A DNA stretch of 27,765 bases from DASVEE01 sp036399695 (lineage in GTDB: Bacteria > Acidobacteriota > Thermoanaerobaculia > Gp7-AA8), in assembly GCA_036399695.1 (NCBI GenBank), contig DASWMP010000227.1, positions 1 through 27,765 of the forward strand, written 5' to 3'. The position numbers and the translations under genes were made by a program. Under the pieces are notes generated by a model that was not told the DNA's origin, ran no database searches, and saw nothing but the letters and a program-made list of their open reading frames with translations. Shown in pieces: positions 21,880 to 27,765 of this stretch; within the stretch, counting starts at the first letter, position 1; the number at the start of each line of letters is the position of its first letter.

Positions 21880-23361
21880 TTAAATTGATACTGATTTACT
21901 GTTGCGATTACGAAGGGCAAGCTCCGCTTCTTCGCGGTCGTCGAAGTGGATCACCTGATCCCCTACGACCTGATAGCTCTCGTGTCCTTTGCCGGCGATG
22001 ACGATCACGTCGTCGTCGCCGGCCTCCGCGATCGTGCGGTTGATGGCCTCGCGGCGGTCGGCGATGCGCGTGTACTGTGCGCCGCCCATGCCGCGTTCGA
22101 TGTCGTCGAGGATCGCGTCCGGTTTTTCGCTGCGGGGGTTGTCGCTCGTCAGGATCGTGTAATCCGCCAGACGGGCGGCGATCGCCCCCATCATCGGGCG
22201 CTTCTCCTTGTCACGGTCGCCGCCGCAACCGAAGAGCAGCGTCAGTTTCCGCTCCCCTGCCAGTCCGCGCACCGCGTGCAGCAGCTTGTCGAGCGCGTCC
22301 GGCTTGTGGGCGTAGTCGACGATCACCGTCGGTCCGCCTTCGCTCTCGACGTACTCGAAGCGGCCGCGCACGCTCGCGACATTGCGGATGCCCGCCTCGA
22401 TCGTCGCGATCGGCACACCGACGGCCAGCGCGGCGCCGATCGCTCCCATCCAGTTGTAGAGGTTCGGCTGCCCGAGCATCTTCGACTCGACGCGCACGTC
22501 GCCGGCAGGCGTGTGCACAATGCCGTGCAGTCCGCGGACGCTGATCTCGAAATCTTCGGACGGCCGGATCATCGCTTCGGCCGTCCGTCCGAACGTCACG
22601 GCGGCGGTGTCGAGGTCGTCGGCCAGACGGCGGCCGTACTCGTCGTCGATGTTGACGACGGCGGACGGCTTCGTGCGGTCGATCTGGTCGAACAGGATGC
22701 GCTTCGCGGCGAAGTAGTCCTCGAAGTCCTTGTGAAAGTCGAAGTGATCCTGCGAAAGGTTCGTGAAGACCGCCGCGGCAAAGTGGACGCCGTGCGTCCG
22801 CTTGAGCGCCAGCGCGTGGGACGACACTTCCATGACGGCGTAGCGGACGTTCGCGTCCCGCATCTTGGCGAACCATTCCTGCAGGACGAGCGCGTCGGGC
22901 GTGGTCCGGTCGGCGCTGAGGCGCTCGTTCCCGGCGCGGTACTCGATCGTCCCGATGAGGCCGACCGGTGTGTCACCGGCGTCGAAGATCGACTCGAGCA
23001 TCTTGGTCGTGGTCGTCTTGCCGGACGTGCCGGTGACGCCGACGAGCTCGAGCTGCGCCGCGGGACGGCCGTGGAAGTTCGAGGCGATCACGGCGAGCGC
23101 TTCGCGCGGATCGTCGACCGTGATCGTTGTCCGTTGGCCGTTCTCCGTTATCCGTGCGGACGACGTGACGATGGCTACGGCACCCTTCTCGATCGCCTGG
23201 CCGATGAAGGCGGTTCCGTCCTTCTGGGTTCCGGGGATGGCCACGAAGAGCGCACCCTGTTTCACCAGGCGCGAGTCGGCGACGACCGACGTCACCTCGA
23301 CGTCGTCGTTCCCTTCGATTGCACGGACAGGCACATCGCGCAGGAGCTCGTGCAGCTTCAT
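21880..23361 (-). CDS. murE: UDP-MurNAc-L-Ala-D-Glu:meso-diaminopimelate ligase
   Basis: This 493-residue cytoplasmic ligase adds the third stem-peptide residue. The P-loop GTSGKTTT is at 111-118, EVSSHALALKR and LSQDHFDFHKDFEDY follow, and VDYAHKPDAL and GCGGDRDKEKRPMMG are also present. The DNPR motif at 407-410 is the known meso-DAP specificity determinant, so the organism should have meso-DAP peptidoglycan. The start ATG overlaps the ftsI stop by four bases with AGAGGTG upstream. Residues about 70-79 (RITENGQRTT), in the N-terminal domain, are encoded by four heptamers (23126-23153) and look like a repeat insertion in a surface loop. Confidence 0.97.
   Translation of the reverse strand: MKLHELLRDVPVRAIEGNDDVEVTSVVADSRLVKQGALFVAIPGTQKDGTAFIGQAIEKGAVAIVTSSARITENGQRTTITVDDPREALAVIASNFHGRPAAQLELVGVTGTSGKTTTTKMLESIFDAGDTPVGLIGTIEYRAGNERLSADRTTPDALVLQEWFAKMRDANVRYAVMEVSSHALALKRTHGVHFAAAVFTNLSQDHFDFHKDFEDYFAAKRILFDQIDRTKPSAVVNIDDEYGRRLADDLDTAAVTFGRTAEAMIRPSEDFEISVRGLHGIVHTPAGDVRVESKMLGQPNLYNWMGAIGAALAVGVPIATIEAGIRNVASVRGRFEYVESEGGPTVIVDYAHKPDALDKLLHAVRGLAGERKLTLLFGCGGDRDKEKRPMMGAIAARLADYTILTSDNPRSEKPDAILDDIERGMGGAQYTRIADRREAINRTIAEAGDDDVIVIAGKGHESYQVVGDQVIHFDDREEAELALRNRNSKSVSI
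23126..23153. repeat. Heptamer tract inside murE
   Basis: Four units on the plus strand (GTTGTCC, GTTGGCC, GTTCTCC, GTTATCC) lie in frame in murE. They are 28 bases long and encode residues about 70-79. Confidence 0.72.
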
Positions 23362-25295
23362 CCGCGCACCTCTGACATCTTCAACGTCAACCTCTTATTG
23401 GCTGGCAGGGCTCCGCCCGGTTCTGGACTCTGTGAGATCACCACGCCGCTTCCGATGGCCTGCACCGCGAAACCGCGCCGGACCGCTGCAGCGATCGCTG
23501 CACGTGCATCCAGACCGCGTAAATCGGGCACCGCCGCGGCCGCGGAGGCCACCGGCTCACGTTGCGAAAATGCCGCCAGCAGCGTCCCCTCGGGTGCGAT
23601 CGAACGGGTCGGCCGCGAAGGCGGTACGCCGAGGTAACGCAGCGTTGCTTCCGCCACCTCACGGAACACCGGCGCCGCGATCGCGCCACCGTAGTGACCG
23701 CCTCGGGGCTCATCCACGACCACCAGCATCGCCAGCCGCGGCTGATCCGCCGGCACGTACCCCGCGAACGACGCCACGAACTTGTCGGCCGAGTACCCGC
23801 CGCGCGACGCCTTCTGCGCCGTGCCCGTCTTCCCGGCCACGATGTGCTCTTCGAGCTGCGCCTGGCTGCCCGTCCCCCGCAGGACCACCTGCTTGAGGAT
23901 CTCGTTCATCACCGCGGCAGTCTTTTCCGACGTCACGCGCAGCGGCTCGGCGCGCTTCGGCTGCCAGAGCGTCTTGCCGTCTTCGTCGACGACCTTCTCC
24001 ACGATCCGCGGCTCCACGCGTACGCCGCCGTTCGCCACCACCGCCATCGCACGGACGATCTGCAGCGGCGTCACGGCGATCTCCTGTCCAATGGCCATGC
24101 TGGCGTTCGACACCGCGGACCACTTCTGCGTCGGCCGCAGCAGACCGATCGCTTCGCCCGGAAGCTCCAGTCCCGTGCGCTCGCCGAAGCCGAACTTCCG
24201 GATCCATGAATAGAAGCGCGTCTGCCCGAGGCCGAGCGCGACCTTGATCGTGCCGACGTTCGACGAGTGCACCAGCACGTCCTCGAACGACATCATCCCG
24301 TAGCGATTGCCGCCGTGCTCCCGGATCTCGACGTTGGCGATGCGGATCGAGCCGTTGTTGCAATCGACCATCTGCGAGGGCGTGACCAGCCGCTCCTCGA
24401 GACCAGCCGAGGCCGCGACGATCTTGAACGTCGAGCCTGGCTCGTAGAGGTCCTGCACGTTCCGGTTACGCCAGGCCGCGGCCGGGTAAGCGCGGAAGCG
24501 GTTCGGGTCGAACGTCGGATACGAGGCCATCGCCAGGATCGAGCCGTTCGACGGATCCATGACGACCACCGAGCCGCCGGTGGCGTTCGCTTTCTCGACC
24601 GCGCGCTGCAGCGCACGCTCGGCGATGTACTGCACCACACTATCGATGGTGAGGACGACGTCGTGACCGTCGCGCGGCGCGTTCGGACCGTCGCCGCCGA
24701 CCAGATACATCCCGGCGCGCGCGTCCTGCAGCAGCGTCACTTTGCCCGGCGCGCCCTGGATCTGCTCGTCGAGCGAATGCTCGATGCCGCCGAGCCCTTC
24801 GCCGTCGATGCCGACGTAACCGATGATGTTCGCGGCCAGCGTGTGCCGCGGGTACGAGCGGCGATGCGCTTCGAGGAAGTAGATGCCGGGCAGCTTCAGC
24901 TTGCGCACCGCTGCCGTCGTTTCGAGCGGGAGTTGCCGCGCGATCCAGGTGAAGCTGCCGCCTGCGCGAAGTTTCGCTTCGATCTCGCGCGCCGTCATGC
25001 CGAGCGCCTGGACGGACGCGAGCTTCTTCGCCGTGGCCTTGCGGTCGCTGATGACTTGAGGATCGGCGTAGATCGATTCGGCGGCGACGCTCTCGGCGAG
25101 CACGCGGCCGCGGGCGTCGAGAATCGAGCCGCGCACCGGGTCGAGGGCGACGGTCCGCTCCTGCTGTTTCTTCGCACGGGCCACGTAATGGTCGTGGCGC
25201 ACGAGCTGGATCTGCACGAGGCGCAGCACGACGACGATCGCCCAGGCGGCGAGGAAGGCGAAGAGCTGGAGTAGCCGCTTCTGCGTCAACGGCAT
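23358..25295 (-). CDS. ftsI: Septal penicillin-binding protein (transpeptidase) FtsI with PASTA domain
   Basis: This 645-residue class B PBP cross-links septal peptidoglycan. A short cytoplasmic end and one transmembrane helix (about 9-27) precede the pedestal domain (RGSILDARGRVLAES). The transpeptidase domain has the catalytic Ser288 in EPGSTFK (SxxK 288-291), SSN at 344-346 and KTG at 489-491, all intact. A single PASTA domain (VPDLRGLDARAAIAAAVRRG to the end) follows. This is common in Gram-positives and some other phyla but absent from E. coli FtsI. The start overlaps the ftsL stop by one base (TGATG), with AGGAG upstream inside ftsL. FtsW is its glycosyltransferase partner. Confidence 0.97.
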   Translation of the reverse strand: MPLTQKRLLQLFAFLAAWAIVVVLRLVQIQLVRHDHYVARAKKQQERTVALDPVRGSILDARGRVLAESVAAESIYADPQVISDRKATAKKLASVQALGMTAREIEAKLRAGGSFTWIARQLPLETTAAVRKLKLPGIYFLEAHRRSYPRHTLAANIIGYVGIDGEGLGGIEHSLDEQIQGAPGKVTLLQDARAGMYLVGGDGPNAPRDGHDVVLTIDSVVQYIAERALQRAVEKANATGGSVVVMDPSNGSILAMASYPTFDPNRFRAYPAAAWRNRNVQDLYEPGSTFKIVAASAGLEERLVTPSQMVDCNNGSIRIANVEIREHGGNRYGMMSFEDVLVHSSNVGTIKVALGLGQTRFYSWIRKFGFGERTGLELPGEAIGLLRPTQKWSAVSNASMAIGQEIAVTPLQIVRAMAVVANGGVRVEPRIVEKVVDEDGKTLWQPKRAEPLRVTSEKTAAVMNEILKQVVLRGTGSQAQLEEHIVAGKTGTAQKASRGGYSADKFVASFAGYVPADQPRLAMLVVVDEPRGGHYGGAIAAPVFREVAEATLRYLGVPPSRPTRSIAPEGTLLAAFSQREPVASAAAAVPDLRGLDARAAIAAAVRRGFAVQAIGSGVVISQSPEPGGALPANKRLTLKMSEVRG

Positions 25296-25723
25296 CAGCG
25301 CGCTCCTGCTGACGGCGACGGGTGGGCGGCGAGCGGTTGCGATGACGGTTGCGCCTGCACCGGACGGCTGGCCGGCGGTTGTGCCGCGCCATTGGCCGGC
25401 GCCGAGACCATGACGATGGCGTCGGGGCGCGACGGCGCGAATCCGAGGTGCACCGCCTTCGCTTCGACAGCCTCGAGGGACGTCAGACGGTCCAGCTCGA
25501 GCTGCAGCGATTTGTTCTGCGCTTCGATGGCCTTGCGGGTCTTCTGCAGGCGCGTCGCTTCATGGCCGAGGCGGATGACCTCGAGGTTCTGCCAGGTGAA
25601 AAGGAGCAGGAACGCGCCGATCGGCAGGCCGAGTGAAAGGACGGCCAGCAGCTCACGAAATCGCCGGCGATCTCGCTCGCGGACGATATGGGTGTTCTCG
25701 ATCGGTTTCTTCTGTGTGTACAT
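25295..25723 (-). CDS. ftsL: FtsL-like cell division protein
   Basis: This 142-residue bitopic protein has a charged cytoplasmic end (RERDRRRFREL) and one transmembrane helix (about 25-43, LAVLSLGLPIGAFLLLFTW). A coiled coil (VIRLGHEATRLQKTRKAIEA onward) with a leucine-zipper pattern follows. An LGF motif precedes a Pro/Gln/Ala-rich tail. Sequence identity to known FtsL is low, as usual, so the call depends on topology and on its place between rsmH and ftsI. FtsL/FtsQ/FtsB form the complex that activates FtsWI. I start at ATG 25723; an in-frame TTG at 25735 is possible. No clear ribosome site is visible. Confidence 0.85.
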   Translation of the reverse strand: MYTQKKPIENTHIVRERDRRRFRELLAVLSLGLPIGAFLLLFTWQNLEVIRLGHEATRLQKTRKAIEAQNKSLQLELDRLTSLEAVEAKAVHLGFAPSRPDAIVMVSAPANGAAQPPASRPVQAQPSSQPLAAHPSPSAGAR

Positions 25724-25752
25724 GACCGGGGGCAACCGCTACGCGCGGAGTC

Positions 25753-25892
25753 AACGAACAAGGGTGAAGATCTGCCTACGCGCACGATGCCGAGAACCAT
25801 CCACACACACCCACCCCCCACGCACCACCCCTCCCGAGCTCCCACCACCGCACTCACACCCACCCTTCCCCAACCTTCACCCTTGCTCGTTG
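25753..25892. repeat. Distant inverted repeat flanking a C-rich tract
   Basis: AACGAACAAGGGTGAAG (25753-25769) and CTTCACCCTTGCTCGTT (25874-25890) are inverted copies with one mismatch. Between them is about 100 bases of CA/CCC-rich low-complexity sequence. It lies in the 295-base rsmH-ftsL gap and has no coding potential that I trust. Confidence 0.6.
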
Positions 25893-25926
25893 GCTCCGAG
25901 CACTTGCGCGCTCTGAGCTGTCGCTC

Positions 25927-26014
25927 GTTTTTGGTTGTTGGTTTTTGGTTTTTGGTTGGTGATCTACGGACACTCACCACGCGGCCACCAAAAACCAACA
26001 CCAACAACCAACAA
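25927..26014. repeat. Heptamer inverted repeat between rsmH and ftsL (GGTTNTT type)
   Basis: The left arm (25927-25960) is GTTTTTG/GTTGTTG units. The right arm (25985-26014) is ACCAAAA, ACCAACA, CCAACAA, CCAACAA. It ends five bases before the rsmH stop codon. Confidence 0.87.
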
Positions 26015-26018
26015 CGCT

Positions 26019-26939
26019 TTACCGCTTCTCCGCCACCCGCAGCTTCGCGCTGCGAGCCCTTGGATTCCTTTTCAACTCTTCTTCTGAAGCAGTCACCGGA
26101 CGGCCTGTCAGGATCTCGATGAGCTCCTGTGCGCCGCAGCCGCAGACCGGCATGTTCGGCGGGCAGGTGCACTCCCCTTCGAGGCGCCGGAAAGCCCGTT
26201 TGACGATCCGGTCTTCCAGTGAATGGAAGGCGATGATCGCCACGCGTGCGCCGGGCTCGAGGACGCTCACCGCGTCGTCGACGAAGCGATCGAGCTCCAC
26301 CAGTTCGCGATTGCCGGCGATGCGCAACGCCTGGAACGTCAGCGTCGACGGATCGATCTCGTGCGGCCGCGACCTCTTGACGCTGCGGATCACTTCCGCC
26401 AGGCGTGACGTCGTCTCGATCGGTGCTTCCACGCGCGCCGCGACGATCGCGCCCGCGATCCGCCGCGCCATCGGCTCCTCGCCGTACTGGCGGAGGATGC
26501 GCGTCAGCTCGTACTCGTCGAGCGTCGCCACCAGTTCCGCCGCGCTCGTGCTCTCCGGTCCCATGCGCATATCCAGAGGCGCATCGAAGCGGAACGAGAA
26601 GCCGCGGGCCGGATCGTCGAGCTGCATCGACGAGACGCCGAGGTCGGCCAGCAGACCGCTGACCTGCTCCGTACCGGACTGCTTCAGGATGTCAATGAGC
26701 GCCTCGTGCCGTCCTCTGTGAAACGACACCCGGTCACCAAACCGCTGCAGCCGCTCGCGCGACCTCTCGAGCGCCTCCGGATCCCGGTCGATGGCGATCA
26801 ACCGTACGTCCGGATAGCGTTCGAGCAACCCCTCCGAATGTCCCCCCAGTCCGACGGTGGCATCGACGAGCGTGCCGTCGGGACGGGAAGGGCGGAGGTA
26901 TTCGAGTACTTCGTCGTAAAGAACGGGAGCGTGAATCAC
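26019..26939 (-). CDS. rsmH: 16S rRNA (cytosine1402-N4)-methyltransferase
   Basis: This 306-residue enzyme (formerly MraW) methylates N4 of C1402 in the ribosomal P site using SAM. HAPVLYDEVLEYL at the N-terminus, the SAM motif VDATVGLGGHSEG, LADLGVSSMQLDDPARGFSF and AIIAFHSLEDRIVKRAF are unmistakable family blocks. A cysteine cluster (ECTCPPNMPVCGCG) near the end is also common in the family. The start overlaps the mraZ stop by four bases. The stop is followed by a heptamer inverted repeat in the 295-base gap to ftsL. Confidence 0.98.
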   Translation of the reverse strand: MIHAPVLYDEVLEYLRPSRPDGTLVDATVGLGGHSEGLLERYPDVRLIAIDRDPEALERSRERLQRFGDRVSFHRGRHEALIDILKQSGTEQVSGLLADLGVSSMQLDDPARGFSFRFDAPLDMRMGPESTSAAELVATLDEYELTRILRQYGEEPMARRIAGAIVAARVEAPIETTSRLAEVIRSVKRSRPHEIDPSTLTFQALRIAGNRELVELDRFVDDAVSVLEPGARVAIIAFHSLEDRIVKRAFRRLEGECTCPPNMPVCGCGAQELIEILTGRPVTASEEELKRNPRARSAKLRVAEKR

Positions 26940-27388
26940 ACGCCGTGGAGCTCCAGCTCCTTGAAGTCGTCCGCACTCATCGGCGTCTCCAGGAGGCGCT
27001 TCTGAATCCGTTCTTCATTCCAGACGATCAGGTGGTCCTGGTTCCCGATCACGACCACGTCATCGGCGATGCCGGCGACGCTGCGGAGGACGGCGGGGAC
27101 GAGAACCCGCCCCTGCGCGTCGATCGTCGAGACCTGACCGAAGTAATTGACCCGCTCGAGCAGCTTCGCCTTGGCGAGGGAGGTCGAGGGGACTTTGGCC
27201 AGCCGGGACTGGAAATCGAACCAGACCGGCAGCGGATACACCAGAGCCCGTTCTCCGTCCGTGGACGTGATGAAGAGGTCCGGCCCGTATTTGCCTTCAA
27301 TGATCTTGCGGAAATCCGCCGGGACCTTCAGCCGACCCTTTTCGTCGATTTTCGCGGGGCTGTGCCCCATGAGTACGCTGAGTTCCAC
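26936..27388 (-). CDS. mraZ: Transcriptional regulator MraZ
   Basis: This protein has two SpoVT-AbrB-like swapped-hairpin domains, each with the DxxGR core (KIDEKGRLKVPADFR and TIDAQGRVLVPAVLR). MraZ forms ring-shaped oligomers that bind tandem boxes in front of its own operon and repress the dcw cluster. It is 150 residues from GTG 27388, or 144 from ATG 27370. The ATG gives MGHSPAKID, slightly shorter than the family N-terminus, and neither start has a good ribosome site. It is the first gene of the cluster and overlaps rsmH by four bases. Four matching operator boxes lie upstream. Confidence 0.96.
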   Translation of the reverse strand: MELSVLMGHSPAKIDEKGRLKVPADFRKIIEGKYGPDLFITSTDGERALVYPLPVWFDFQSRLAKVPSTSLAKAKLLERVNYFGQVSTIDAQGRVLVPAVLRSVAGIADDVVVIGNQDHLIVWNEERIQKRLLETPMSADDFKELELHGV

Positions 27389-27440
27389 GATGTGTAGAGC
27401 CTTCTAAGGGGCCTTTTCCGCTTTCAAGATGGGCTTTTGT

Positions 27441-27475
27441 ACCACTAGTCTCCACCTGAGTCCACATTTTTCCAC
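27441..27475 (-). promoter_or_regulatory. MraZ operator: four GTGG(A/T) boxes at 10-bp spacing
   Basis: On the minus strand, upstream of mraZ, GTGGA (27471-27475), GTGGA (27461-27465), GTGGA (27451-27455) and GTGGT (27441-27445) are separated by exactly five bases each. This is the known MraZ target layout (TGGGN/GTGG-type boxes with 5-bp spacers). The gene-free stretch 27389-27765 otherwise contains the hairpin set at 27545-27593 and dispersed repeats at 27673-27765. I could not fix the -10/-35 boxes with confidence. Confidence 0.85.
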
Positions 27476-27544
27476 CGCTGGAGAGTAAAAGGGCACTCAG
27501 AGTGTGGTTGGGGCTGCCAGGAGTGGCCGGTGGTGGATCTCGGT

Positions 27545-27593
27545 GCGGTGGCGCACGCCACCGCTCTGCTACACGTATAAAAGAGCGGTGGCG
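27545..27593. repeat. Three mutually pairing arms upstream of mraZ
   Basis: GCGGTGGCG (27545-27553) can pair with CGCCACCGC (27556-27564). The longer arm CGCCACCGCTCT (27556-27567) can instead pair perfectly with AGAGCGGTGGCG (27582-27593). The two hairpins exclude each other. They lie about 160-205 bases upstream of mraZ. The arrangement could be an attenuator-like switch or just nested inverted repeats. Confidence 0.6.
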
Positions 27594-27672
27594 TTCGGAG
27601 GGTGTCTCAGAACGGTGCGCCTCGATCTGCTCCTTTGGTTCTGCCGTCGATGAACCGGCGCCTGCGGGCGCT

Positions 27673-27765
27673 GACAGACAGGAGTGTCTGTCCCACATTC
27701 AGATTCCGCCGCATATCGGGCACCCGCGGGCACGCTGGCATTCAATGTGGGACAGACACTCTTGT
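27673..27765. repeat. Two further copies of the ATGTGGGACAG element (one cut by window end)
   Basis: A reverse copy (27673-27699) and a forward copy (27744-27765, running out of the window) match the arms of the 2601-2654 hairpin. Even the flanking ATTCAATGTGGG context is shared. Here the order is tail to tail with a 44-base spacer, opposite to the first site. Confidence 0.8.

Noticed and set aside
27297..27698. Minus-strand ORF beginning MWDRHSCLS upstream of mraZ
   Set aside because: It only translates the dispersed ATGTGGGACAG repeat and the mraZ leader with its operator boxes.

Overview
The window looks like a chromosomal segment of a high-GC, diderm, meso-diaminopimelate-containing bacterium. 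Acidobacteriota is my best guess, perhaps Thermoanaerobaculia-like. The guess rests on the gene order of the division and cell-wall (dcw) cluster, the meso-DAP signature (DNPR) in MurE, the PASTA-tailed FtsI, the IS110/IS481 remnants and the heptamer-rich spacers. It is an inference from pattern; no search was run.

Layout. Positions 1-3.5 kb (mostly plus strand) hold the 3' end of an HU/IHF-like gene, a small lipoprotein, guaA, a small possibly broken ORF, and a convergent methyltransferase gene on the minus strand. At 3.6-5.4 kb is a secreted protein with a C-terminal S74 (endosialidase-type) self-cleaving chaperone domain. At 5.49-6.2 kb is a gene-free array with a 21-bp period and about 33 periods. 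It includes three perfect 15-bp palindromes on the same spacing.

Positions 6.4-9.3 kb form an accessory island with visibly lower GC. It holds a small ORF plus nucleotidyltransferase pair that looks like a toxin-antitoxin module. A probable integron attC site follows, split by a decayed IS110-family insertion, and then an NYN-domain nuclease gene. Positions 9.3-10.24 kb hold a decayed IS481-type remnant and unassigned sequence.

From 10.37 to 27.39 kb, entirely on the minus strand, lies a full dcw cluster. In transcription order it is mraZ, rsmH, ftsL, ftsI, murE, murF, mraY, murD, ftsW, murG, murC, ftsQ, ftsA, ftsZ. It ends in a strong intrinsic terminator (10241-10276). Together these genes make the lipid-linked peptidoglycan precursor (MurC-F, MraY, MurG), polymerise and cross-link it at the septum (FtsW, FtsI) and build the divisome (FtsL, FtsQ, FtsA, FtsZ). 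Upstream of mraZ are four GTGG(A/T) boxes at exact 10-bp spacing, a textbook MraZ operator.

The most unusual features are outside the housekeeping genes. (1) Every dcw spacer longer than 100 bp, and the guaA leader, is filled by inverted repeats built from 7-bp units. Related heptamer tracts lie in frame inside murE, murF and murG. (2) The 21-bp-phased array is long and mixed in sequence. (3) The attC-like site is interrupted by an IS110-family element. (4) A dispersed element with core ATGTGGGACAG occurs near both ends of the window.
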